Shown: positions 15,118 to 23,332 of the stretch, piece by piece
How positions within the stretch are numbered: position 1 is the stretch's first letter
Layout: each line of letters starts with the position of its first letter
Source: Pirellulales bacterium
GTDB taxonomy: Bacteria; Planctomycetota; Planctomycetia; Pirellulales; UBA1268
Assembly: GCA_018401745.1 (NCBI GenBank)
Contig: JAGYJY010000007.1
Location: forward strand, 1-64,000
Direction of reading: 5' to 3'
Length of the DNA: 64,000 nucleotides
Made by a program: the position numbers and the translations under genes
The notes under the pieces: generated by a model
The model's input: only the letters and a program-made list of their open reading frames with translations
Databases searched by the model: none
What the model was told of the DNA's origin: nothing

Positions 15118-17010
15118 TTACACCGCAAAGGGCACCGTTAATGTTACCGTCAGCCCAGCGCCCGGGCGATTCTCCAGCCGCAGGCTGCCGTCGTGCTGCT
15201 CAGCAATCGTCGCCACAATCGGGAGGCCCATGCCCATTCCGTCTGTTCGGCTTGTCTGAAAGGGCTGCAAAACCTGCTCAAGGGAGTGAGTCTGCTCGTC
15301 GATGCCACCGCCATTGTCACTCACGGAAAAGGCAGCCGAGCGATCCTCCTGCCTGAGGCAGATCGTGATGGCACCAGCCAAGCCTTTCCGATCTCCCGCT
15401 GCCCCAATGGCATCGGCTGAGTTGTTGATGAGATTGAGCAGAGCCTGTTGAAGCAGGATGGAATCACCGGCGATCTCCGGGAGCGACGCTGGGCAGTCGA
15501 CGATAAGTGAGATACCCGCATTTCTCAGCCGCACCTGAGCGAGCGTCGCCGCATCGCGGACCACAGCAACAGGATCGATCCGGGAAACCGTAAATGTCTG
15601 CTGCTTAATCATGGATCGGATCCGCGCGAGCACGAGATCCGCCCGCTCCTCGTCGGCGGCAATGTCTGAGATGATGTCGCGGAGTTCTGCCGCGTTTGCC
15701 GAGGAGTCGTTTTGCAAGAGCATGGCTGCGGCTTCCACGTTGTTGAGAATCGCGCCGAGCGGCTGGCCGAGTTCATGGGCGAGGGCTGCAGCGAGCTGGC
15801 CCATCATCGACACGCGGCCTGCATGGGCGAGCTGATCCCGCTGTTCGCTGACGGTTTGTTCGGCCCGGACCCGCTGCCGGTATTGGATTGCCAGGGTGAG
15901 TAGCAGCACGCCCTGAATCACGAGCATCGCCACGCCTGCGGTGATCTGCAGCCAATACTCCTGCCAGAACTGTGGGGGATCGAAGAGCACGCGTGCGTCG
16001 GCTGGAAGACGGTCGCGAGGAATGCCAAAACGGTCCAGCACGCGGGCATCGACCAGGATCTCAGCTGCAACAGCACGCACGGCCTGCTCCTCAATGGATG
16101 CGGGCGAGCTCACGAGCTGAGCCGCCTCCCGCCCAATCTCCCGCAGTGAAAACCCGACGCCAGCCACGACGCCCCGGCCGAGATAGGATTCAGACATGCC
16201 AAAAAATGGTGATGCCGACTCGCGGCAAAGCGTCTCCAGCAACTCGGCTGGCACGTAGTCGTTCCCGTCTTCATCCACGGTGTAGTTCAGATACACAACA
16301 GCCGTCTGGTTTGACAATCCGGCCAGGGTGGCCCGCAGCTCTCCTAACGGAAGATCCACAAGGGGCAGGAAGTTGAGGCCGATTGTTTCTGCCGTGAGCT
16401 GGAGCTGCTCGAGAACCGCTTCCGCAGCCTTCGGATGCGACCGGGTTTGAGCGACAAAGGCAACTTCGCGGAGTTCTGGAAGGATGTGCGATGCGAGCCT
16501 GACGGTTCGGCGAGCTGCCTCGGGAAGGTCGCAGGAAAGAATCGAGACGTGTTTGTCGTCGGCCATGGCATTTCGCGGAAGCCGCTCGACACTCACGATC
16601 TCCGTCTGCAAGGTGAACTGCGATCGATTCCTCAGCAAAAACCTGAGCGTGGCATCACTTGTGGAAATGATCACGTCGAACGGCCATCCCCGATACTTCT
16701 CGAGGAGCCACGTCATCGTGCGGTCGTCATTGGCATCCCGGCCCATACGGGAGAGCTCAAGGTTTTCGGTGAAGACCTCGAAATGGGTGCCCTGCTGCTT
16801 CGCGAGTTCTGCGCGAAAGCCCTCCATAAACTGCACGAACGCTGGCCGCGTGGAACCTTCGGTATCGATAATAAGCACGCGTCGGAGCGGCAGGTCGGTG
16901 ACTTCCTGTGCCGCCTGACCACAGGACACCATCCCGAGCCAGCATGCCGCGAACACCAACGCCCGACCAGGCAACCAAGAGCGACGCGTTTTGCAGGTTG
17001 TGTGTGGCAC
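15118..17010 (-). CDS. Sensor histidine kinase with periplasmic substrate-binding-type domain
   Basis: A 630-aa membrane kinase from a GTG start. Signal peptide or lipobox-like leader (VFAACWLGMVSC), then a periplasmic domain of the ABC-sub-binding type (about 42-345: 'RRVLIIDTEGSTRPAFVQFMEGF', 'FDVIISTSDATLRFLL'), one transmembrane segment (about 354-376), a HisKA domain with His412 in 'AHELGQPL', and a HATPase domain ('NLINNSADA', 'SDNGGGI', 'GMGMGLPI'). Probably senses a small extracellular ligand and phosphorylates the regulator downstream. Complete. Confidence 0.92.
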   Translation of the reverse strand: MPHTTCKTRRSWLPGRALVFAACWLGMVSCGQAAQEVTDLPLRRVLIIDTEGSTRPAFVQFMEGFRAELAKQQGTHFEVFTENLELSRMGRDANDDRTMTWLLEKYRGWPFDVIISTSDATLRFLLRNRSQFTLQTEIVSVERLPRNAMADDKHVSILSCDLPEAARRTVRLASHILPELREVAFVAQTRSHPKAAEAVLEQLQLTAETIGLNFLPLVDLPLGELRATLAGLSNQTAVVYLNYTVDEDGNDYVPAELLETLCRESASPFFGMSESYLGRGVVAGVGFSLREIGREAAQLVSSPASIEEQAVRAVAAEILVDARVLDRFGIPRDRLPADARVLFDPPQFWQEYWLQITAGVAMLVIQGVLLLTLAIQYRQRVRAEQTVSEQRDQLAHAGRVSMMGQLAAALAHELGQPLGAILNNVEAAAMLLQNDSSANAAELRDIISDIAADEERADLVLARIRSMIKQQTFTVSRIDPVAVVRDAATLAQVRLRNAGISLIVDCPASLPEIAGDSILLQQALLNLINNSADAIGAAGDRKGLAGAITICLRQEDRSAAFSVSDNGGGIDEQTHSLEQVLQPFQTSRTDGMGMGLPIVATIAEQHDGSLRLENRPGAGLTVTLTVPFAV

Positions 17011-17037
17011 TGCGGCTCACCGTGGCCTCGCCACGGC

Positions 17038-17223
17038 TCATCGAAAACCTAAGGTACGGAACGCGTCTTGGATGGCTCTTTGCGCTGCCCGTTCGGCATC
17101 AGCCTCGGCATCAGCCGCGAAGCCGGCCCGCCATCCCGCGTACTCCACGTCATCGACTTCGAAGATGAACGGCTCTTCAAATGCATCGACGTCGACCGCC
17201 ACCTCGCCTTCGAAATTTATCCA
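17038..17223 (-). pseudogene. C-terminal fragment of an unknown acidic protein
   Basis: On the - strand, 'FEGEVAVDVDAFEEPFIFEVDDVE' followed by 'AADAEADAERAAQRAIQDAFR' and a stop reads like real coding sequence. A stop just upstream and the lack of a start codon suggest a decayed gene. Not recognised. Confidence 0.35.
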
Positions 17224-17251
17224 ATCGCCTTAGACTGCCCATTTAGGCAAC

Positions 17252-17300
17252 GCAAGTAATGGGCGTGTTCACGAGCGCGGCCAATGGGTTGGCCCGAGGG
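17252..17300 (-). repeat. 49-bp direct repeat, copy A
   Basis: Matches 20808-20856 in 45 of 49 positions (core GCGCGGCCAATGGGTTGG on the + strand). The two copies bracket the large surface protein gene, copy B about 90 bp upstream of its start. Confidence 0.8.
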
Positions 17301-17322
17301 GCACTGGCAAACTCCCGGAGTT

Positions 17323-17424
17323 TTACGGTTCGTTAAACCAGACCGCAGTCTCCACCTCGATGGATTCCCATGTCTTCCGGCTCAGAGCCAGCACGGCTTC
17401 CAGGTGGTGCAGTGCCTTCTCCAT
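17323..17424 (-). CDS. Small ORF of unknown function
   Basis: A 33-aa frame, MEKALHHLEAVLALSRKTW... ending in TAA. Composition looks protein-like (one amphipathic helix), but no ribosome site is convincing. The rest of 17224-17579 shows no other gene. Confidence 0.3.
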   Translation of the reverse strand: MEKALHHLEAVLALSRKTWESIEVETAVWFNEP

Positions 17425-17579
17425 CCGTTCCGGGCCTGGGCGTTGAAGTTAGGGGTCAAGACGGCGAGTGCCAAGAGAAGGATGGTTTTTCATGATCTGG
17501 TTTTCTTGGTGCGGCCCGCCCTCACGGTGTGGCTCCGTGCTCCGGGGATGATCAAAGGGACCGCCATCGCGGGTTTCAA

Positions 17580-20500
17580 CTATTCCACCATCGTCATCCC
17601 CAAGATGCCAACATTCTGGTTGTTCGGGAGTGTGATGGAAGCGAGCGTCTTGCCCGCCGGGATCTGGTAGGCGTAGCCGTAGACGTAGTTGGTCTGGGGA
17701 TGGACGTTGCCGACCTGGTTCACCCAATTGGGCTGCTGCTGGATGATCGTCTCGCCTGCGTAGTTCTGCGGCCCAGTCCAGTCGCTGAACGACTGCGTCC
17801 ACGTGGCCGTCGAGCCGTCGGTGAAGGTCAGCGTGATCGGCTGGTTCTGCTGGTTGCCATTGGCCGCGGCGCCGGCAAGGTAGAGCCAGCCATAGTCGCC
17901 CTGCGGCAGATCGATCGATTGCCCCTTGGCCTGGACGAAGTTGTTCTGCCCGTTTTTGGAGTTTGGCACCGGACCGAACTGGAAGGTCGCCCCGCTCCAG
18001 GTGATCGTCGACTGGAGATTCCCGGAGTAGTAGTAATAGCCGCCGCCATCGAAGCCCTGATGGTTGGCCACTTGATGTGCCCCGTTGGCGATGCCCCACG
18101 AGGTGTAGGCGCCCGAGAGGTTCACCGACGTGGCCGCCGACATCTCGATGTCGAGCAGGCGAACGTTCGGGTTCTGGGGCAGCGTGATGCTGGCCAGCGT
18201 CTTGCCAGCGGGGATCGTGTAGCTGTAGCCGTAGATGTGGTTGGTGGTCTGGTTCGTGCCGCCCGACGCGGTGTCGCGGTAGGACTGCGTGGAGACGATC
18301 GCTTCGTGGCCGTAGTTCTGCGGGCTGCACCAGTCGCTGAACGACTGCGTCCAGACCACGCTCGAGCCGTCGGTGAAGGTCAGCGTGATTTGCTGGTTCT
18401 GCTGGGACCCGTTGACCGCGGCACCGGCGAGGTTCAGCGTGTTGAAATCGCCCTGTGCGACATCGATCGTCTGCCCGGCGGCCCAGGTGACGTTTGGCTG
18501 ATTGGGGCCGGCAAGGTCGAAGGTCACCCCATTCCAGGCCAGCGTGCTGCCGACCCGCATCCCACCCGACGCAGCGCTCCCCATCGCCTCCCAGGAGTAA
18601 GCATTGCCGTCGCCATCAAAGCCACCGCCGGGAAATGGCGTGCCGTCAATGGCCAAACCGGAGGCCGTGTATGGTTGCGGCGGAATCGTGTTTCCGGCGG
18701 CATCGATTTGATGGCTGACCGTAGCGCTCACCCCCGCAAAGTTCGCGGCCGTGACGGTGAAATAGGTCGTGCCACTACCAAGGGTGAGCCCGTCGAACAC
18801 GACCGACGTCGAGGTCGTTGTGATGGTCTGGAAAGAATCGCCCTGCGCTACCGTCGCGGTGTAGGAAACCGCCGGAGAGCCACCGTTCGCCGGCGGCGGC
18901 TGCCACGCCAGGGTCATTTGCCCGGCAGCAGGGCCGAAGACAGCGGCCAGATTGGTTGGCCCGCTCTGGGGAGGAACCACAATTTGCTGGACAGTGAAGT
19001 CATTGACGTTCGCCACCCAGATCGACCCGTCCAGGCCCGTGGTGATGGGGATAGGGCCGTTGCCAACACCAACTGCCGGCTGGGCTATCCAAGCCCCGTT
19101 GGTGCTCACAATCTGCTGGACGGTGGCGCTGTCGGAGTTCGCCACCCAGATCGACCCATCCAAGCCAGTGGTGAGGCGCTTGGGGCCTTGGCCGACACCT
19201 ATCATTGGTTGGAGCGTCCAGACACCGCCGTCGTTCACAATCTGCTGCACGGCTTGGCCGGCGTTTCCCGGAATCGCCACCCAAATCGACCCATCCAAGC
19301 CAGCCGTGAGGCCGTGGGCTGACCCGCCTTCATACCCCTGTGTGGTGCTACCAGAAAGGGTCTCAATCGCCGGTTGGACCTCCCAGACGCCGTTGTTTTC
19401 CACGATCTGCACGACGGAGATACCGGTCGTCACCCAGATCGAACCGTCGAGGGCCGTGGTCAAGCTCCGGGGCTCGGGAATTAATCCGACCCCAACGGTA
19501 ATGGCCGGCTGGGCCGTCCAGATGCCGCTCTTGTTCACGATCTGCTGGACGGTGCCTTTCTGGTTTGGTCCTGCCGCCATGAAGTTTCCCACCCAGATCG
19601 ATCCGTCCCGCCCGGTGGTGAGAGCTACGGGAAATCCGACGAGACCAATGGCTGGCTGGGCCGTCCAAACTCCGTTGACATTCACGATCTGCTGGATGGT
19701 CTCGCTGCCGAGGTTCGCCACCCAGATCGACCCGTCCAGGCCCGTGGTGAGGGCGGCTGGCGCTACGCCGACATCAATCGCTGGCTGGGCCGTCCAGACG
19801 CCGTTGTTGTTTACGATCTGCTGCACAGCGCCGGGCAGCATGTCCTTGACGAGCCCTGTGTCGATGCCGTCAATAAAGCCGCTGTCTTGCGTCACCCAGA
19901 CCGACCCGTCCAGGCCCGTGGTGAGCGCACTGGGACCGAGAGGGAACAGCATCGGCGCTTGCCCGAAGCTGGTTTGGGCCGCGATGCCCGTCCCTGCCGC
20001 ATTCGAGGCCGTTACCGAAAACGCAAAGGAATTCGCCGGCGAAAGCCCCGTGTAGGTGACCGATGGATTTGCGGTGACCCGCGTCTGGGTCGACGACCCG
20101 GTGCCCGCCATCGTCGTCATCGTGACGGTGTAGCTGGTGGCCGTGGCTGGGGGATCCCAGGAGACGGTGAGTTCGCCCACACCCGTCGAAGCAACCACTA
20201 GGTTCTCCACCACACCCGGTGCTTCCTCTGACACCCCGGGCAGTTCACTGCCATCGTCCCAGCCGATCATCCGAAACGCTGCCTGGGCCGCGGCACCCAC
20301 GCCTGCCTCGGGCCGCCACTGAATGATGTCGCCCTGTCGGATGTATCGATTGGAAAGCAGCCGCATCAGCTCTTGCGGATTCGAACTTGTGGGCATCGTG
20401 GAAACGTCAACCCACTGCTGTTGCGCCTGGTTCCACTTCTCAACAACCGACCCGTCTGGCACGTGAGAGATCACGAAGCTCGTCACGTCGGCCCCCACCA

Positions 20501-20717
20501 CCTGAGCCTTGCTCATCACCACGGGGTTCGGCCCAACCATCGACGGATCCATCACCAGTGTGCTGGCTGGCTCGAGCAGTGACCGCAGGCCATCCGCGGC
20601 GAGCATTTGCCGCTGCTCCAGCCGCTCAGCAGCCACGCACGCGGCAGCGAGGTCTGTGCGACGAGCCCGCGGGCGGTGAGACAGGCGTGTTCGGCGAGTC
20701 TGAAAGAGAGCCTTCAT
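17580..20717 (-). CDS. Secreted surface protein: FN3, seven-repeat beta-propeller and two C-terminal modules
   Basis: About 1045 aa. The start at 20717 (MKALFQTRRTRLSHRP) is chosen because it directly precedes the planctomycete LEPR-like N-terminal motif 'AERLEQRQMLAAD'; the open frame extends further up without support. Domains: N-terminal region, FN3 (about 165-260), seven repeats of 'LTTGLDGSIWVAN...VQQIVNxNGVW' (about 265-600) expected to close a seven-bladed virginiamycin-B-lyase-like propeller, a second FN3 (about 610-700), then two copies of a roughly 160-aa beta module ending 'YGYSYTIPAGKTLASITLP', likely carbohydrate-binding. Probably exported and adhesive or enzymatic; substrate unknown. 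Confidence 0.8.
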   Translation of the reverse strand: MKALFQTRRTRLSHRPRARRTDLAAACVAAERLEQRQMLAADGLRSLLEPASTLVMDPSMVGPNPVVMSKAQVVGADVTSFVISHVPDGSVVEKWNQAQQQWVDVSTMPTSSNPQELMRLLSNRYIRQGDIIQWRPEAGVGAAAQAAFRMIGWDDGSELPGVSEEAPGVVENLVVASTGVGELTVSWDPPATATSYTVTMTTMAGTGSSTQTRVTANPSVTYTGLSPANSFAFSVTASNAAGTGIAAQTSFGQAPMLFPLGPSALTTGLDGSVWVTQDSGFIDGIDTGLVKDMLPGAVQQIVNNNGVWTAQPAIDVGVAPAALTTGLDGSIWVANLGSETIQQIVNVNGVWTAQPAIGLVGFPVALTTGRDGSIWVGNFMAAGPNQKGTVQQIVNKSGIWTAQPAITVGVGLIPEPRSLTTALDGSIWVTTGISVVQIVENNGVWEVQPAIETLSGSTTQGYEGGSAHGLTAGLDGSIWVAIPGNAGQAVQQIVNDGGVWTLQPMIGVGQGPKRLTTGLDGSIWVANSDSATVQQIVSTNGAWIAQPAVGVGNGPIPITTGLDGSIWVANVNDFTVQQIVVPPQSGPTNLAAVFGPAAGQMTLAWQPPPANGGSPAVSYTATVAQGDSFQTITTTSTSVVFDGLTLGSGTTYFTVTAANFAGVSATVSHQIDAAGNTIPPQPYTASGLAIDGTPFPGGGFDGDGNAYSWEAMGSAASGGMRVGSTLAWNGVTFDLAGPNQPNVTWAAGQTIDVAQGDFNTLNLAGAAVNGSQQNQQITLTFTDGSSVVWTQSFSDWCSPQNYGHEAIVSTQSYRDTASGGTNQTTNHIYGYSYTIPAGKTLASITLPQNPNVRLLDIEMSAATSVNLSGAYTSWGIANGAHQVANHQGFDGGGYYYYSGNLQSTITWSGATFQFGPVPNSKNGQNNFVQAKGQSIDLPQGDYGWLYLAGAAANGNQQNQPITLTFTDGSTATWTQSFSDWTGPQNYAGETIIQQQPNWVNQVGNVHPQTNYVYGYAYQIPAGKTLASITLPNNQNVGILGMTMVE

Positions 20718-20807
20718 CGGAAGAATTCCTGCGTAAACTAGGGAAAAACGACCATGGAACTCCACGATATGCTCCTTTGAGAACAATAGGTTGCCCTTGC
20801 GAGCAAA

Positions 20808-20856
20808 GCAAGTAACTGGCGTGTCCACGAGCGCGGCCAATGGGTTGGACCGAGGG
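20808..20856 (-). repeat. 49-bp direct repeat, copy B
   Basis: Second copy of the repeat at 17252-17300 (four mismatches). It lies in the presumed promoter region of the surface protein gene. Confidence 0.8.
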
Positions 20857-20984
20857 CTGGATGCTCGGTGCCAGCCGGTGTCACGAAGTTCCCCGAGTAG
20901 GGCCACGCACAATCTGGTTTTTGTGCGAGAAAACGAGGGATGCTGCAGGCAGGCGACGCAGAGTCCGACGCCGCAGGAAATCCC

Positions 20985-21250
20985 CACGGACCTGCAGGAG
21001 GTCGCACTGGCCCGAGGCCCGCACGCACGAAGGCACCAGGGAGGCAGGCGAACCTTTGGCTCGGCGGTCAACCGCCACGTGCACCTGCACGCCTACGTGA
21101 CCGACGGCGTCTTCGTGCCGGCTGCTGCCGAAGCAGGCGGCGACACACCGCCGGCGTTCCTGCCAGCGCGACCGATCACCAAGGCCGATGTGGCCGCGCT
21201 CGGGGTCTGGCTTGTTTTCTCTCCGCCTGACGCCGCGAGCATGAGCCGCT
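20985..21250 (+). pseudogene. IS91-family transposase remnant
   Basis: The frame reads 'SAVNRHVHLHAYVTDGVFVP' then 'PPAFLPARPITKADVAAL', the well-conserved middle of IS91-type Y2 transposases around the histidine-rich motif. No N-terminal zinc ribbon or catalytic tyrosines remain here. The frame then fuses to a transporter fragment. Inactive remnant. Confidence 0.75.
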
Positions 21251-21460
21251 CGATCTCATGCGGGCTGTGGTCGCCGTGCTCGCCCCCAAGACACACGCGG
21301 GCAGTGCCTTCGGCCTCTTCTGGGTGGGCAGCAAGCTGACGGGCTTTGCGGCCAGCATCGGCTTCGGGCTCGTCTACGGGTTCACCGATCGGCCCCGCGA
21401 CGGGATCATCGTGATCTTTGTGCAGCTGGTGGCCGGCTGGCTAGCGACTTGTCAGCCGGA
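21237..21460 (+). pseudogene. UMF1/MFS transporter C-terminal remnant
   Basis: 'LMRAVVAVLAPKTHAGSAFG' followed by 'WVGSKLTGFAASIGFGLVYG' and a hydrophobic 'IIVIFVQLVAGWLA' resemble the last helices of the Atg22-like UMF1 family of MFS transporters. Only about 70 residues survive, directly abutting the IS91 fragment. Confidence 0.55.
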
Positions 21461-21468
21461 AGACCGTC

Positions 21469-21496
21469 GCGGAAGCGCCAATGACCGGGCTATCCT
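21469..21496 (+). repeat. 28-bp recurrent motif, copy 2
   Basis: Variant of the 28-bp motif (CGGGCTATCCT at its right end), about 50 bp upstream of the yefM-like start. TATCCT at 21491-21496 could double as a -10 element. Confidence 0.6.
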
Positions 21497-21510
21497 CCAG
21501 GGTGGAGCTG

Positions 21511-21528
21511 TGTACAAAAACCTGTACA
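21511..21528 (+). promoter_or_regulatory. YefM-type operator: two TGTACA hexamers
   Basis: TGTACA occurs at 21511-21516 and 21523-21528, centre-to-centre 12 bp, 18 bp before the antitoxin start. In E. coli the yefM-yoeB operator is built on paired TGTACA cores at this same spacing, bound by YefM and YefM-YoeB. Strong support for autoregulation of the module downstream. Confidence 0.8.
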
Positions 21529-21546
21529 TCCCCGAGCGCGGAACGC

Positions 21547-21798
21547 ATGGACACCATCAACTACACTGCGGCTCGTGCGCAGCTTGCGCGAGTGATGGAT
21601 CGGGTGTGCGATGACCATGAGCCACTGATCATCACCCGCAGTGGTCAACGGTCCGTCGTGATGATGTCGCTTGAGGACTTCAAATCCCTGGAGGAGACCG
21701 CCCACCTGCTCCGCGCTCCCCAAAACGCTCGGCGACTCTTGGGTGCGATCGCCAGCCTTGAAGCCGGCGGCGGGGCTGAGCGGAGCCTTGCCGAATGA
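21547..21798 (+). CDS. yefM: YefM/Phd-family antitoxin
   Basis: An 83-aa YefM-like antitoxin: 'MDTINYTAARAQLARVMDRV' and 'HEPLIITRSGQRSVVMMSLEDFKSLEE' are the DNA-binding fold, followed by a toxin-binding helix 'TAHLLRAPQNARRLLGAI'. It overlaps yoeB by ATGA. The upstream TGTACA pair indicates operon repression by the complex. Confidence 0.92.
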   Translation: MDTINYTAARAQLARVMDRVCDDHEPLIITRSGQRSVVMMSLEDFKSLEETAHLLRAPQNARRLLGAIASLEAGGGAERSLAE

Positions 21799-22052
21799 GG
21801 TTGGTCTTCGCCGAGCAGGCGTGGGAGGACTACCTGCATTGGCAGAAAACGGACAAGCGGCTGCGAAAGCGGATCAACGCGCTGATCAGCGAGACTGTCC
21901 GCACCCCGTATTCGGGCACTGGAAAGCCGGAAGCCTTGAAGCACGCCCTTGCCGGCTACTGGTCGAGGCGAATCACCGACGAACACCGCTTCGTCTACCG
22001 AGTTAAAGGCACGTCCTTGCTGATCGCCCAGCTGCGATATCACTATCGATGA
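21795..22052 (+). CDS. yoeB: YoeB-type toxin (ribosome-dependent mRNA endonuclease)
   Basis: An 85-aa Txe/YoeB toxin of normal length: 'LVFAEQAWEDYLHWQKTDKRLRKRINALI', 'GKPEALKHALAGYWSRRITDEHRFVYRV', ending 'LRYHYR' with the catalytic His and the C-terminal Tyr. Intact pair with the antitoxin upstream. Confidence 0.93.
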   Translation: MRLVFAEQAWEDYLHWQKTDKRLRKRINALISETVRTPYSGTGKPEALKHALAGYWSRRITDEHRFVYRVKGTSLLIAQLRYHYR

Positions 22053-22294
22053 TTGTGGGGTCGGTCTGACAAACGTCTCAGCGACGCGATCCACAGGAAT
22101 CTCGGCGGTGTTGGCCGCTTCCGCTCGGACTGGCAGGATCCGCCGTCCAGACCCCTGCGACGAGAACGCCAAGCCGCTCGACGCGGTGCAGGCCCGCACC
22201 ATCACCAATCGGTCGCGGTCGATCTGGTCGTGGACGCCAAGCTGCCCTCGCGGGTGCCGATGGATGGGGAAGCTGACGACCAACCAGCCGAACC

Positions 22295-23122
22295 TCATTC
22301 GATGCCGAGCACATCCCGCATCGAGTAGCTGCCCGGCTTCTGCCCCACGAGAAACACCGCGGCAGCGACAGCGCCGTGTGCGTAGCAGTCGCGGCTGGAG
22401 GCACGCACGTTGACCGAGAGGCTCTCGCCATCCATGCCAAAGAGGATGGTGTGTTCGCCCGGATTATCGCCTGCGCGGACGGCGTGGTAGCCGATCTCAC
22501 CTGCTGGTCGTGGCCCGACGCGGCCTGCCCGGCCGTGCGCGACGCGGGCGGCCCCTGGCGGGTGATCGTGGAGAATAGCTTCACCGACGATCTGGCCAAA
22601 CTTCAAGGCCGTGCCGCTGGGGGCGTCTTCCTTGTGATGGTGATGGCACTCAATGATCTCCACATCGGTGCGACCGCCAGCGCGGCCGAGCAGCCGGCCA
22701 GCCCGGCCCACGAGGTCCATCGCCACGTTGACCGCCAACGACATGCTCGGCGAGACGAGCACTGGAACCGACTGGCGAGCCTTCTCCACTTCATAGAGAT
22801 CGGTGGTATCCATCCCTGTGGTCGCCACCACCAGCGGCACCTTCCGCGCGACGGCCTTGCGGGCGATAGAGGCAACCGCCCCGGGCAGCGAGAAATCGAT
22901 GATCACATCGGCAGGGCCATCCCAGTCGACAGTCACCGGCACCCCGAGGCTTCCCAGGCCCGCCAACGTGCCAGCATCCTCGCCCAGATGCGGGCAGGCC
23001 GCCGCGTCAATCGCGGCAACCACGTCAATGCGTGCATCCGCAGCCGCGGCCGCCACCACCCGGCGGCCCATGCGGCCAGCAGCACCATGCACGACAAGGC
23101 GGAACGAAGAAGGTGCGGTCAT
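22295..23122 (-). CDS. dapB: 4-hydroxy-tetrahydrodipicolinate reductase
   Basis: A 275-aa DapB, the NAD(P)H-dependent step after DapA in lysine and diaminopimelate synthesis. N-terminal Rossmann fold 'VVHGAAGRMGRRVV', 'VVATTGMDTTDL', and the signature 'ECHHHHKEDAPSGTAL' with catalytic His and Lys. Full length. Monocistronic here; neighbours on both sides point the other way. About 240 bp between yoeB and its end holds no gene I can support. Confidence 0.95.
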   Translation of the reverse strand: MTAPSSFRLVVHGAAGRMGRRVVAAAAADARIDVVAAIDAAACPHLGEDAGTLAGLGSLGVPVTVDWDGPADVIIDFSLPGAVASIARKAVARKVPLVVATTGMDTTDLYEVEKARQSVPVLVSPSMSLAVNVAMDLVGRAGRLLGRAGGRTDVEIIECHHHHKEDAPSGTALKFGQIVGEAILHDHPPGAARVAHGRAGRVGPRPAGEIGYHAVRAGDNPGEHTILFGMDGESLSVNVRASSRDCYAHGAVAAAVFLVGQKPGSYSMRDVLGIE

Positions 23123-23332
23123 CAGGTGGCCTCCGGGACACGGTCATAAGATTCCGCCAACCTACCCGCCCGTCCGCCGACGGCAACCAGCGGCCCGCAG
23201 CCCACGGAAACAAACACTCCTCGCACGGGCTGCTTCGCTGAATGCTCAGGGTTGGAAAAAGAGCTGCGTCTCCTTTTACACTGTCCGCGGAGCGTTGTGG
23301 CCCAGCCGTGGCTCCTGACGGAGAACCTTGCG

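Noticed and set aside
17529..19322. 597-aa open frame on the + strand opposite the surface-protein gene
   Set aside because: It is the antisense shadow of the repeated propeller coding; high GC keeps the frame open and it has no family likeness.
18952..20055. 367-aa + strand frame with TICW repeats
   Set aside because: The repeats mirror the propeller repeats on the other strand; not a gene.
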